A stretch of DNA of 64,000 nucleotides from assembly GCF_000420385.1 (NCBI RefSeq), contig NZ_ATUV01000002.1, positions 372,001 to 436,000 on the forward strand, given 5' to 3'. Positions 9,401 through 18,738 of the stretch are shown here, in pieces (the stretch's first letter is position 1; the number at the start of each line of letters is the position of its first letter). Source of the stretch: Hippea alviniae EP5-r (GTDB lineage Bacteria; Campylobacterota_A; Desulfurellia; Desulfurellales; Hippeaceae). The position numbers and the translations under genes are program-made. The notes under the pieces are model-generated. The model searched no databases. It saw nothing but the letters and a program-made list of their open reading frames with translations, and was not told where the DNA came from.

Positions 9401-10154
9401 AGCTTTTCCCTAAATACGCTTCTATGACTTCTTTGTTGTTCACTATCTCTTCTGGTTTTCCTTCTGCTATCTTTTTGCCATAGTTTATAACCATAACCCT
9501 TTTGCTTAAATCCATAATAACGGGCATGTGGTGTTCTATGATGATTATTGTCATACCTTGACTATTCAAGTTTAAAACCAGTCTCTTTATTTCGTCCATT
9601 TCAGAGAAACTAAGTCCAGAAAAAGACTCATCAAGCAGGATAACTTCAGGGTTTAAGGCTAAAGCTCGTGCTATCTCAAGTCTTCTCTGATAACCCAAAG
9701 GAAGCTCGCCAGCTATTCTATCTTTTAAATCTTCTAATCCGGTATTTTTCAGTATCTCTTCTATTTTTTCGGTAATTTTTCTGTTCTTTCTTAGTAAAAA
9801 TTTACCAAAAGGCTTATCATAGAATCTAAACCCGTAGGCTACTGCAACATTATCAAATACACTCAAACTTGAAAACGGCCTTACAACCTGAAATGTTCTT
9901 GCTATGCCTATTTTTGCCCTTTGAAAGGCTTTGAGTTTTGTTATGTCTTTATCTTTGAAGATAATTTTTCCTGCTGTTGGCTTTATTGTTCCACTTATTA
10001 TGTTAAAAAGTGTGGTTTTCCCAGCGCCATTTGGCCCTACTATGCCGAATATCTCGCCCTTTTTCGCATAGAAACTCACATTATCTATGGCTTTTAGGCC
10101 GCCAAACATCTGTGTTATACTGTCAACTTTCAATACCTTTTCAAAAGAGACCAT
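9387..10154 (-). CDS. livG: LIV-type amino-acid ABC transporter ATPase LivG
   Basis: First ATPase of the HAAT importer, 255 residues. Walker A is GPNGAGKT, followed by GIARTFQVVRPF, which is the LivG-specific Q-loop. The signature is degenerate (LPLGYQRRLEIARAL), as is common in LivG. Walker B is VILLDESFSGL, with Ser where most LivG have Pro. The ATG at 10154 gives a 25-nt overlap with livM. A TTG eight codons later would shorten the protein's N-terminus, so the exact start is uncertain. Confidence 0.9.
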   Translation of the reverse strand: MVSFEKVLKVDSITQMFGGLKAIDNVSFYAKKGEIFGIVGPNGAGKTTLFNIISGTIKPTAGKIIFKDKDITKLKAFQRAKIGIARTFQVVRPFSSLSVFDNVAVAYGFRFYDKPFGKFLLRKNRKITEKIEEILKNTGLEDLKDRIAGELPLGYQRRLEIARALALNPEVILLDESFSGLSFSEMDEIKRLVLNLNSQGMTIIIIEHHMPVIMDLSKRVMVINYGKKIAEGKPEEIVNNKEVIEAYLGKSYAKG

Positions 10155-10996
10155 ACGATTCCCTTTCTGCCAAAGAATCCATCGGGTTGAAATCTCATCA
10201 TAAGCACGATTAGGAGTCCATAAAGCAACATTCTGTAATCGTGAATGGGTCTAAATAGCTCTGGCAGAAGAACAAGCAGGGCAGCGCCGAATATAGGCCC
10301 TATTATCGTTCCTTCTCCGCCAACCATAACCATAGCAAGAATCGTTACAGAAACCGGAAAAGAGAAATCCGCAGCGCTGATAAATCCCATAAAGCTTGCA
10401 TACAGAATCCCACTTAATCCTGCCAAAGCAGAGCTTAGAGCAAAGGCTATCATTTTGAACTTTACAACAGATACGCCGCTTACATCTGCTGCAAGCTCGT
10501 CATCTTTAATAGCAGAGCATGCCAAACCGCTCCATGAGAGTTTAAATAGATAGCTGATGATTATTGTTAAAACAACAGCAGTATAAACTATTAAAGCAAA
10601 TACCTGGTTTGATATCATATGGCCATTTATAGTTGGAAACGGTATGTTGCCTATACCCATTGCTCCGCCAAAGTAATTGAAGGTGTTGAATATGCCTTCG
10701 ACTATGAAGTTTATCCCTATCGTCGTTATAACAAGGAAATCTTCGGACAACCTTAAACTCGGCAGACCCAATATTATGCCGACAAAGGTGGTAATCAGAA
10801 CGGAAAGCATTGATGCTTCTATAAAACCAACGGAGTATCTTGTGGTTAAGATGGCAAATGAGTATGCTCCTATTGCCCAGAATGCAGCATGACCTAAAGA
10901 GACCTGTCCCGAATATCCTACGAGTATGTTTAAGCTTAAAGAGAGTATGATGTATATGCCTATGGTTATAAGAAGTGTAATGATATATCCGCTCAT
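10130..10996 (-). CDS. livM: LIV-type amino-acid ABC transporter permease LivM
   Basis: One of two membrane subunits of the importer, 288 residues. The N-terminus (LSLNILVGYSGQVSLGHAAFWAIGAY) and the cytoplasmic EAA-like loop KDDELAADVSGVSV followed by KMIAFALSSALAGLSGILY are diagnostic of LivM. The start overlaps the livH stop by 4 nt (ATGA). It pairs with LivH to form the channel and docks LivG and LivF. Confidence 0.92.
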   Translation of the reverse strand: MSGYIITLLITIGIYIILSLSLNILVGYSGQVSLGHAAFWAIGAYSFAILTTRYSVGFIEASMLSVLITTFVGIILGLPSLRLSEDFLVITTIGINFIVEGIFNTFNYFGGAMGIGNIPFPTINGHMISNQVFALIVYTAVVLTIIISYLFKLSWSGLACSAIKDDELAADVSGVSVVKFKMIAFALSSALAGLSGILYASFMGFISAADFSFPVSVTILAMVMVGGEGTIIGPIFGAALLVLLPELFRPIHDYRMLLYGLLIVLMMRFQPDGFFGRKGIVWSLLKRY

Positions 10997-11865
10997 CCTT
11001 TTAATCCTTTGAATAATTCCATAATGCCTTCAGGTTTGAACAGAAGCATGATTATCATGAATATAAAGGCAAGCGAATCCCTTGGCAGTGGAATGTTAAA
11101 TACGCCTATCGATATTGTCTCGAGCAATCCTATGAATATTGCAGCCCAGAAAGCTCCCCAGATATTGCTCATTCCACCCACAACGATTATTGCAAGTGAT
11201 TTATAAGCTGGAACATCGCCCATTGATGGATATATGGAGTTGTAATAAGAACCAACAAGCAGACCAGCAAGGCCTGCAAACGCCGAACCAAAGGCAAAAG
11301 CCAAAAATATCAGTTTTTTGGAATCAAGTGATGTTATCTCGGCTAAATCAACATCCTGCGAAACGGCCTTTAAAGCCATACCGAAACGCGTTTTTTCCGT
11401 TGTAATCCAAATAAGGATAATGGAGAGCAAACTTATAGAAAGCACTACCATCTGAGCATAGCTTATAACGATATGCGATAGATGAATCTCGCCAGAAAAT
11501 AGAGTTGAAGGGAACGATTTTATGTAAGGACCAAATATGAGTCTAACAGCTTCTTCTATGCTTATAAATGCGCCTATGCTGGCTATAAGTGATATTAAGG
11601 GAGAGTGTTTTATGAGTGGCAGATAGATGAGAAGTTCAATGAGAATTCCAACAAGGGAAGCAGAAACCATTGAAGTCAACACGGCTAAGATAAAACTGTG
11701 GGTTGTAAGGTAGGTGTATAAGCCAGCATAGGCACCAACAACATAAACAGCCGCATGAGCCACATGAACTATGCGCAAAATTCCGTATATTAAAGCCAAA
11801 CCCATAGCTATTAGAGCATATATGCTGCCAATAGTCAGACCGTTAATAATCTGCTGTGCTAACAC
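10993..11865 (-). CDS. livH: LIV-type amino-acid ABC transporter permease LivH
   Basis: Second membrane subunit, 290 residues. It begins QQIINGLTIGSIYALIAMGL, the LivH pattern (GL-x2-GS-xYALxAxG), and contains the loop KAVSQDVDLAEITSLD before the helix where LivH contacts the ATPases. The predicted start is GTG at 11865, 23 nt inside the 3' end of hutI, so the transporter is translationally linked to the histidine-degradation enzymes. Confidence 0.9.
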   Translation of the reverse strand: MLAQQIINGLTIGSIYALIAMGLALIYGILRIVHVAHAAVYVVGAYAGLYTYLTTHSFILAVLTSMVSASLVGILIELLIYLPLIKHSPLISLIASIGAFISIEEAVRLIFGPYIKSFPSTLFSGEIHLSHIVISYAQMVVLSISLLSIILIWITTEKTRFGMALKAVSQDVDLAEITSLDSKKLIFLAFAFGSAFAGLAGLLVGSYYNSIYPSMGDVPAYKSLAIIVVGGMSNIWGAFWAAIFIGLLETISIGVFNIPLPRDSLAFIFMIIMLLFKPEGIMELFKGLKG

Positions 11866-13090
11866 ACTTGCCTCTTTTAAAGGTTTTCCAGATAGGATTT
11901 ACACCGTAATGATACGGTATAAACAAGTAACTCTTTTCCTTTAAAATCACAAAATCCGCCTGTTTTCCTATCTCAATAGAGCCAAGCTTGTTCTGTTTGT
12001 CGATTGCATAAGCCGCATTTATTGTTGCAGCGTTTAAAGCTTCTTTGGGCAGCATGTTCATCATTAAAACGGCAAGCGTTATTATCTGCGGCATGGATTC
12101 ACTGAAAGAACTGCCCGGATTGCAATCTGTTGCAAGGGCAACGGCAAGTCCGTTGTCTATGAGCTCTCTTGCGTTGGCAAAAGGTTCTTTTAAACTAAAT
12201 GCAGTGCCGGGCAGAAGTGTCGCTATTGTATCGCCTTTCTTCATTGCTTCTATGCCTGATTTTTTTATCTTTAAAAGATGGTCGCAGGAGTAAATTTTTA
12301 GTTTTTCTGCAAGCTCGCTGCAGCCGATTGATTCTATCTCATCTGCATGCATTTTGGGTTTTAGGCCGTATTTTTCGCCGGCTTTGAGTATCTTCAATGT
12401 CTCACCGGCTGTATAGACACCCTTTTCGCAGAATACATCGATGAATTCGGCGAGTTTGTTTTCTGCAACATACGGTATAATCTCGTTTATTAGCTTCTCT
12501 ATGTATTTCTCTTTGTTGTCTTTATACTCAGGCGGTATTGCATGAGCACCGATGAAGGTCGGGATTATTTCAGCATCGGTCTCTGAATTTACTATCTGAA
12601 TAGCCTTTAGCATTTTTATCTCATCGTCAAAGTTTAAACCATAGCCGCTTTTTGCTTCGAATGTCGTTGTTCCGTATGCGAAAAATAATCTGACTCTCTT
12701 TTTTAGCTCTATCACGAGTTCATCAAGGCTTGCTTCTCTGACTTTTTTAAGCGTATTCAAGATACCACCGCCGGCCTGCAAAATCTCCATATAGCTTTTA
12801 CCTTCAAGGCGCATCTTGAACTCTTGCTCTCTGCTTCCTGTAAATACGGCATGCGTGTGTGGATCGACAAAGCCGGGAATTAAGGCTTTTCCGCCTGCAT
12901 CCAAAATCTCTTTTGCCTGTCTGTGGTATTTTTTTAGCATATCTTCTGTCTTGCCAATATCGGTGATAATGCCGTCTTTTACGGCTATTCCGTAATCGCT
13001 TAAATGTTTGACTTCCTTTAGTTTCTCACCTTTTTTCAGTTTGCCGTCCGATGTAAAGATTTCAGCCCTGATAATGAGTAAGTCTATCAT
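11843..13090 (-). CDS. hutI: Imidazolonepropionase
   Basis: Third enzyme of histidine degradation: it hydrolyses imidazolone-5-propionate to N-formimidoyl-L-glutamate. It is an amidohydrolase of 415 residues. The metal-binding motif PGFVDPHTHAVFTGSR comes first, followed by EAKSGYGLNFDDEI, the metal histidine in KMHADEIE, and ATDCNPGSSFSESMP with the catalytic Asp. The start overlaps the hutU stop by 4 nt, and its 3' end overlaps livH by 23 nt. It acts in the cytoplasm between HutU and HutG. Confidence 0.96.
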   Translation of the reverse strand: MIDLLIIRAEIFTSDGKLKKGEKLKEVKHLSDYGIAVKDGIITDIGKTEDMLKKYHRQAKEILDAGGKALIPGFVDPHTHAVFTGSREQEFKMRLEGKSYMEILQAGGGILNTLKKVREASLDELVIELKKRVRLFFAYGTTTFEAKSGYGLNFDDEIKMLKAIQIVNSETDAEIIPTFIGAHAIPPEYKDNKEKYIEKLINEIIPYVAENKLAEFIDVFCEKGVYTAGETLKILKAGEKYGLKPKMHADEIESIGCSELAEKLKIYSCDHLLKIKKSGIEAMKKGDTIATLLPGTAFSLKEPFANARELIDNGLAVALATDCNPGSSFSESMPQIITLAVLMMNMLPKEALNAATINAAYAIDKQNKLGSIEIGKQADFVILKEKSYLFIPYHYGVNPIWKTFKRGKCVSTADY

Positions 13091-15093
13091 TTTTTCACAC
13101 CCAATTTTGTTTTTACTAAGTCGTTTATTAGTTCGTCTTCTGCAATCTCTGGTTTTGTTATGGCGCCTTTTGAGTCAGAATTCCACTCATCAATTACTTC
13201 TAATGCGTTCTTATTTCTTGCCCATGCCCTTCTTGACACACCGACCATAACATCCCAATCTAAAGCCTTTTTAATGATTTCATCTTTCTCTTTTGAGCCG
13301 TCCAGAACGAGTCCGAAACCACCGTTTATTGCCTTTCCTATACCAACACCGCCGCCGTTAGACAGAACAACAAGACTCATGCCGCGCGCTGCGTTTCCAG
13401 CAAAGCAGTGGACAGCCATATCTGCCATTATATTGCTTCCGTCCTTGATATTTGCCGTCTCTCTGAAAGGTGAGTCTGTGCCGCCTGTATCATGATGGTC
13501 TCGTCCAAGCATTACCGGGCCTATTTCACCCTTTCTTATCATCTCGTTGAACTTTAAAGCTATCTTAACCCTTGTTTGAGCATCGGCATACAAGATTCTT
13601 GCTTCTGTTCCAACGACAAGCTTGTTGTTTTCGGCATTTACTATCCAGTGATAGTTATCCCTATCCTGCATTCTTCTATTTGGGTCTATAATCTCTGCTG
13701 CAGCTTTATCTGTTTTGATTAAATCTTCGTGTTTGTGTGATAGACAGACCCATCTAAAAGGACCATAGCCGTAATCAAAATACAAAGGTCCCATTATATC
13801 TTCAACATAAGATGGGAAGATAAAGCCTTCATCAGTTGTTTCACCATTCTTTGCGACTTCTTTTACGCCTGCATCATAGACGGCTTTTAGGAAGCTGTTG
13901 CCATAATCCCAGAAGTATCCGCCCTTTTTGTGCAGTATTTTTATCAGTTCAAAATGTTTCTTTAAGGATTTATTGACATACTCTACAAAGAGTTCGTGGT
14001 TTTCTTTAATCATTCTGCGTGCTTCTTCTAAGGTTAATCCTTGTGGTATATACCCACCATCGTAAGGCACATGACACGATGTCTGGTCGCTTATCAACTC
14101 TGGTTTTATGTTGTTTTCAACCATATATTCCAATAAATCCACAACATTGCCGTGATATGCTATCGATATGGGTTTTTTAGACTCAAGATGTTCACCTGCC
14201 ACATCGAAGGCTTCCCTTAAACTGTCCGTTACAAAGCTTACCCATCCCTGATTCTTTCTTGTCTCAATACGGGAGTAATCCACTTCGGCTATAATTCCAA
14301 CGCCACCTGCAATCTCGACTGCTTTAGCCTGAGCGCCACTCATACCGCCAAGACCAGAGCTTACAAACAGGTGTCCTTTTAAATCCGAATCCCACGGAAC
14401 GCCTAAAAAGAGTCTTGCGGCGTTTAAGATGGTTATGTATGTGCCGTGCACTATTCCCTGCGGCCCTATATACATCCAACCGCCAGCTGTCATCTGGCCA
14501 TAGTTTGCCACACCAAGCTGAGCCGCTATGTGCCAATCGTCGGGATTGTCGAACAGTCCAACCATCATAGAGTTTGTGTTTATAACGCGTGGTGCGTTTT
14601 TATGAGATGGGAATAGTCCTAAAGGATGCCCAGACATTACGACAAGCGTCTGTTCATCTGTCATCACTTCTAAGTATTTTTTTACGAGTCTATACTGCAT
14701 CCAGTTCTGAAATACCTGGCCTGTCTCACCGTATGTGACAAGCTCGTAAGGATAAAGAGCTATCTCAAAATCCAAATTGTTGTCTATCATAACCTGAAAG
14801 GCTTTTCCTTCCAGTGTATTGCCTTCGTATTGGTCTATAGGTTTTCCCCAGATTCTTCCTTCAGGTCTGTATCTATATCCATAGATTCTGCCCCTTGTTA
14901 AAAGCTCGTCTAAAAACTCTTCGGCTATCTGCTCATGCAGGTGCTTAGGTATGTATCTCAATGCGTTTTTTAATGCCAATTTTGTTTGATACTCGTTTAG
15001 GTTGAAGTGTCTTGCTGGTGCCCTTCTTATGCCTTCAACAAACTTTGGGTATTCTGGCAACTCATTAGGTAAAGATACGATAAATGGGTTCAT
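13087..15093 (-). CDS. hutU: Urocanate hydratase, long form
   Basis: Second enzyme of the pathway; it hydrates urocanate to imidazolone propionate using tightly bound NAD+ as an electrophile. GGWMYIGPQGIVHGTYITI, the nucleotide-binding stretch SSGLGGMSGAQAKAVEIAGG and the active-site cysteine in DQTSCHVPYDGGY are visible. At 668 residues it is about 110 longer than the usual bacterial enzyme and close to the eukaryotic length. The extra residues lie mostly at the N-terminus and in the middle. A GGAGGG ribosome site precedes the ATG. A stem-loop separates it from the upstream livJ. Confidence 0.95.
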   Translation of the reverse strand: MNPFIVSLPNELPEYPKFVEGIRRAPARHFNLNEYQTKLALKNALRYIPKHLHEQIAEEFLDELLTRGRIYGYRYRPEGRIWGKPIDQYEGNTLEGKAFQVMIDNNLDFEIALYPYELVTYGETGQVFQNWMQYRLVKKYLEVMTDEQTLVVMSGHPLGLFPSHKNAPRVINTNSMMVGLFDNPDDWHIAAQLGVANYGQMTAGGWMYIGPQGIVHGTYITILNAARLFLGVPWDSDLKGHLFVSSGLGGMSGAQAKAVEIAGGVGIIAEVDYSRIETRKNQGWVSFVTDSLREAFDVAGEHLESKKPISIAYHGNVVDLLEYMVENNIKPELISDQTSCHVPYDGGYIPQGLTLEEARRMIKENHELFVEYVNKSLKKHFELIKILHKKGGYFWDYGNSFLKAVYDAGVKEVAKNGETTDEGFIFPSYVEDIMGPLYFDYGYGPFRWVCLSHKHEDLIKTDKAAAEIIDPNRRMQDRDNYHWIVNAENNKLVVGTEARILYADAQTRVKIALKFNEMIRKGEIGPVMLGRDHHDTGGTDSPFRETANIKDGSNIMADMAVHCFAGNAARGMSLVVLSNGGGVGIGKAINGGFGLVLDGSKEKDEIIKKALDWDVMVGVSRRAWARNKNALEVIDEWNSDSKGAITKPEIAEDELINDLVKTKLGVKK

Positions 15094-15116
15094 CTGTTTC
15101 CCTCCTTTTGTTTAGA

Positions 15117-15140
15117 AGAAGGGAGCTTTAGCCCCCTTCT
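15117..15140 (-). promoter_or_regulatory. Stem-loop after the binding-protein gene
   Basis: An inverted repeat AGAAGGG/CCCTTCT begins at the livJ stop codon and lacks a following U-run. Hairpins just behind periplasmic binding-protein genes commonly protect that mRNA segment from 3' decay and let the binding protein be made in excess over the permease. That role fits here, but a partial terminator is equally possible. Confidence 0.55.
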
Positions 15141-16287
15141 AATTTGATGGTGTTATTATCTCTAGATTGTCTATCTCACCGAAATATGTAAACTGACCGT
15201 TTACAACCTTCTGTATTTGAACGGGTTTTATAACTTCACCGTTTTTCGTAAATCCTTTTATATCACCCGTTACGCCGTCGAAGTTCTTTATGCGGGCTAA
15301 AGCTTCCCTGATTTTTGCAGGGTTTGTGCTTTTTGCTTCTTTGATTGCTTCTGCAAGTATGTAAACTGCATCAAAACTTGAAGCACCGACCATGTCCGGC
15401 TCAAGATTAAACTGTTTTCTGTATTGTGCTATAAACCATCTTGCTATGGGTCTTTTGTCATCTCTGTTTAAGTCTGTTGTTATTATCGTGCCGTTAGCGG
15501 ATTTGCCTGCTATTTTTAAGAACATAGGAGAGTCAAAACCTTCCTGACCCAAAAGCTGAGCCTTTATTCCAAGCTGTTTTGCCTGTTTTACGGTTAAAGC
15601 ACCTTCAGAGTAATAACCAGTGCAATAGATTAAATCAGGGTTTAAGGCTTTAATCTTTGTCAGATAGGGTGTCATGTCTTTTTCACCAAGAGAAAAGCTT
15701 AAATTTGCCACAACTTTAGCACCGTTCTTTTCAGCTTCTTTTACAAAACCTTGAGATAGAGCTCTTCCGAAATCGTTATCCATTGTTAAAACGGCAACCC
15801 TTTTTGCATGTAAAATCTTTGTTGCCACATAGCCACCGGCTTTTCCTTCAACGCTTGCCAAGAAGCCAATTCTGAATACATAGTTTCCTGCCTTTGTTAT
15901 GTCTGGATGGGTTGCATAAGCTACAACAAGTGGAATTCTGAATCTCTGATAGATTGGTGCTGCTGCCCTTGTGGGTGTTGAGTAAGAGCCGCTTACCACA
16001 GCTATAACCCTATCTTCCTGAACGAGCTTTCTTGCTATAGCCACTGCCTGCTGAGAGCTTACGGCATCGTCATAGACGACGAGTTTAATCTTTTTGCCCA
16101 ATACTCCACCATTTTCGTTGATTTTTTCAACCGCCAGCATGGCTCCATGTTTTGCACTTGCACCATCAGCTGCAGCAAAGCCCGTTAAAGGTGCGAAAAA
16201 GCCAATTTTTATGACTCCAGCTGCAAAGGACGATGTTGTGGCGATAAACATAAAAACCAAACCAAAGATAAACGCTCTAAATTTCAT
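15139..16287 (-). CDS. livJ: LIV-type periplasmic amino-acid-binding protein
   Basis: Periplasmic substrate-binding protein of the LivHMGF importer, 382 residues. A signal peptide (about residues 1-22) is followed by IKIGFFAPLTGFAAADGASAK, the type I periplasmic-binding fold start, and later VVSGSYSTPTRAAAPIYQ and GASSFDAVYILAEAI. It sits between hutG and hutU inside the hut unit, so its ligand may be histidine, urocanate or a related amino acid. The exact specificity cannot be read from the sequence. A GGGAGG ribosome site precedes the ATG. Confidence 0.92.
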   Translation of the reverse strand: MKFRAFIFGLVFMFIATTSSFAAGVIKIGFFAPLTGFAAADGASAKHGAMLAVEKINENGGVLGKKIKLVVYDDAVSSQQAVAIARKLVQEDRVIAVVSGSYSTPTRAAAPIYQRFRIPLVVAYATHPDITKAGNYVFRIGFLASVEGKAGGYVATKILHAKRVAVLTMDNDFGRALSQGFVKEAEKNGAKVVANLSFSLGEKDMTPYLTKIKALNPDLIYCTGYYSEGALTVKQAKQLGIKAQLLGQEGFDSPMFLKIAGKSANGTIITTDLNRDDKRPIARWFIAQYRKQFNLEPDMVGASSFDAVYILAEAIKEAKSTNPAKIREALARIKNFDGVTGDIKGFTKNGEVIKPVQIQKVVNGQFTYFGEIDNLEIITPSN

Positions 16288-16298
16288 AAAACACCTCC

Positions 16299-17213
16299 CT
16301 AAAAGGTTATTCCTTCAACAAGTTTAAATATAATCCTTGCAGCCAAAGCCGAAGTTTGATTGTCTATATCCAACTGTGGGTTGACTTCTGATATATCAAA
16401 ACCTACAATCTTGTTGCTTTTTAGTATCGTGTAAAAGAGTGTTAAAAACTCCTTTATTTCAAGGCCAAACGGTTGTGGAGCACTTACGCCACAGGCTAAA
16501 TAGCTTGCAAACACATCACTGCAGATGGTTAGATAAACACTCTCTTGCTCTTTTAAGAACTCATTTAAGTGCTTAATTGCATGCTGAACATTAAATCGTA
16601 TCATCTCAATATCTATCCAGTCTGCGCCGTAATTTTTGGCAGTCTCAAACAGTTCTTGGGTGTTTGCTGATTTCTGTATACCTATACACAAATAGTTGAA
16701 GGGCTGATTAACTTTTTTGCAGATATCTCCAATCTGTCTAAACGATGTGCCGCTGCTTGGTGAAGCTGAGTAATCTCTCATGTCAAAGTGTGCATCAAAG
16801 TTTATAATTGCTGGCATCTTGCCTGTTGCTTTATATATTCCATAGATTGAGCCAAATGCCGTCTCATGGCCACCACCAAGCACAACAGGAAAAAGGGTTG
16901 ATTCTTTGATTTGGGCAACCCTTTCTGCAAGTTTCATCTGAGACGACTCAAGATTGCCGTCAAACTCTATATCGCCTGCATCATACAAGCCCAGATTTTC
17001 AAAATGCCACGGCAGAGAAGCCAATGCCTTTCTTATGCTGATTGGCGCATCCTTTGCACCAAGTCTTCCTTTGTTCCTTTTTACGCCTTCATCACACCGA
17101 AAACCGACGATGCATATACCTTTTTCTTTTTTGTGCTTATCAAATGGTTTTACAACCTGATGCCACCTTAGTTGACTTTTTAAGTTTCCGTCAACCCTTC
17201 CTTTCCACACCAT
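16299..17213 (-). CDS. hutG: Formimidoylglutamase (ureohydrolase family)
   Basis: Hydrolyses N-formimidoyl-L-glutamate to L-glutamate and formamide, the one-step end of the pathway. It is 304 residues of the arginase/agmatinase fold. Mn-binding motifs are visible as GGGHETAFG, NFDAHFDMRDY and the SDVFASYLACGVSAP segment; GVSAP is characteristic of HutG. With HutH, HutU and HutI it completes histidine to glutamate without a separate deiminase and deformylase. It ends 12 nt before livJ, and its start is 2 nt behind hutH. Confidence 0.92.
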   Translation of the reverse strand: MVWKGRVDGNLKSQLRWHQVVKPFDKHKKEKGICIVGFRCDEGVKRNKGRLGAKDAPISIRKALASLPWHFENLGLYDAGDIEFDGNLESSQMKLAERVAQIKESTLFPVVLGGGHETAFGSIYGIYKATGKMPAIINFDAHFDMRDYSASPSSGTSFRQIGDICKKVNQPFNYLCIGIQKSANTQELFETAKNYGADWIDIEMIRFNVQHAIKHLNEFLKEQESVYLTICSDVFASYLACGVSAPQPFGLEIKEFLTLFYTILKSNKIVGFDISEVNPQLDIDNQTSALAARIIFKLVEGITF

Positions 17214-17214
17214 C

Positions 17215-18738
17215 TCAGCTCTCCAACCGTCTGTTTATATAGTTGACGATTTCACCATCTTCCAAAAGCCGTTTTACTTTCTCTATGTCTTCTGAAAAAA
17301 CCCTATCTTCTTTTGCAAAGTTCACCTTTTCTCTGATTTTGTCATGAACCCACTCAATTAACGGTGTTGATTTCAATGGTCTTCTAAATTCCAACGCCTG
17401 AGCGCCAAGCAGAAACTCAACGGCTAAGATATAAATCAGGTTGTCTAAAACGGTGTTGAATTTTCTTGCAGATATTGAGCCCATGCTTACATGGTCTTCT
17501 TGACCCAATGATGTTGGTATGCTGTCTGCACTTGCAGGAAAGTTTAAGGTTTTGTTCTCGCTTGACAGTGCAGCAGTTAAATACTGCGTTATCATAAAAC
17601 CTGAGTTTATGCCGACCTTCTCAAGCAGCATTTTTGGTAAACCTTCATCGTCGCCGGCAAGCAGAAGATAAACTCTTCTGTCTGAGATATTGCCAATTTC
17701 ACTTGCCGCAAGGGTGGCATAATCAATAGCCAAAGCCAAAAGCTCGCCGTGAAAATTACCGCCACTTAGCACCGTATCCTTATCAAAAATCACGGGATTG
17801 TCCGTTACGCTGTTTAGCTCAATCTCAATCAACTCTTTAAGATGCTCTAATGCATTCCTTGCAGCACCATGAACCTGTGGCACACATCTCAAAGAATATG
17901 GGTCTTGAACCTTATGGCAATGTATGTGAGACCTTACGATTTCTGAATCTTTAAGTAAGCTGTAAACCCTTCTTGCCGTAATCTGAGCACCCTTGAATGG
18001 CCTTACTTTATGCAATCTTTCATCAAAGGGCTTAATTGAGCCCTTAAGTGCTTCTATGCTCAAAGCTGCGGATATGTCTGCTAAATCTAAATACCTTTCA
18101 AACCTATATGCTCCGTATGATGCAAATGCACTGATGAATTGTGTTCCGTTTATTAGAGCAAGCCCTTCTTTTGGATGAAGCCTTAACGGATTTAAGTTGA
18201 ACTGTTTTAAAACTGCTTCTGTTTTTACTCTTTTGCCTTCGAAAAACACTTCTCCTAAACCTATCAACGGCAAAAACAGATGAGCCAAAGGAGCCAAATC
18301 GCCGCTTGCACCAACAGAGCCTTTGCTCGGCACAACGGGTATCGCATCGTTTTCTATATGCCAGATTATTCTTTGAATTGTCTCTTTTGAAACACCCGAA
18401 TAGCCAAGCGATAAAGAGTGCACCTTTATAATCATCATTAACTTTGCAATAAATGGCTTAACAGGTTCACCGACACCACAGGCGTGACTTTTGAGCAGGT
18501 TATACTGAAGTTTGTCGGTTTCTTCTTTTGATATAACTGTTCTGCACAATGTTCCAAAGCCTGTATTTATGCCATAAACAGCTTCACCTTTTTTTAAAAT
18601 CTCTCCTACGGCATTGAAGGATTTTTCTATTTTGTTTAAGGTTTCTTCTGTAAGCTCTGCTTTAATTTCACCCTTTGCTATTTTTATCAGATTCTCAATG
18701 GTTAAATTGTCTAAACCGTATCTAAATATCTCACCCAT
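17215..18738 (-). CDS. hutH: Histidine ammonia-lyase
   Basis: First enzyme of histidine degradation: it deaminates L-histidine to trans-urocanate and ammonia. It is 507 residues. The autocatalytic MIO cofactor forms from Ala-Ser-Gly in GSVGASGDLAPLAHLFLPL (about residues 142-144). YGINTGFGTL near residue 59 supplies the catalytic Tyr. SLRCVPQVHGAARNAL and the glutamine-rich tail motif SLGQEDHVSMG are also typical. Its start overlaps the upstream regulator gene by 8 nt, so the regulator probably heads the same transcript. Confidence 0.96.
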   Translation of the reverse strand: MGEIFRYGLDNLTIENLIKIAKGEIKAELTEETLNKIEKSFNAVGEILKKGEAVYGINTGFGTLCRTVISKEETDKLQYNLLKSHACGVGEPVKPFIAKLMMIIKVHSLSLGYSGVSKETIQRIIWHIENDAIPVVPSKGSVGASGDLAPLAHLFLPLIGLGEVFFEGKRVKTEAVLKQFNLNPLRLHPKEGLALINGTQFISAFASYGAYRFERYLDLADISAALSIEALKGSIKPFDERLHKVRPFKGAQITARRVYSLLKDSEIVRSHIHCHKVQDPYSLRCVPQVHGAARNALEHLKELIEIELNSVTDNPVIFDKDTVLSGGNFHGELLALAIDYATLAASEIGNISDRRVYLLLAGDDEGLPKMLLEKVGINSGFMITQYLTAALSSENKTLNFPASADSIPTSLGQEDHVSMGSISARKFNTVLDNLIYILAVEFLLGAQALEFRRPLKSTPLIEWVHDKIREKVNFAKEDRVFSEDIEKVKRLLEDGEIVNYINRRLES

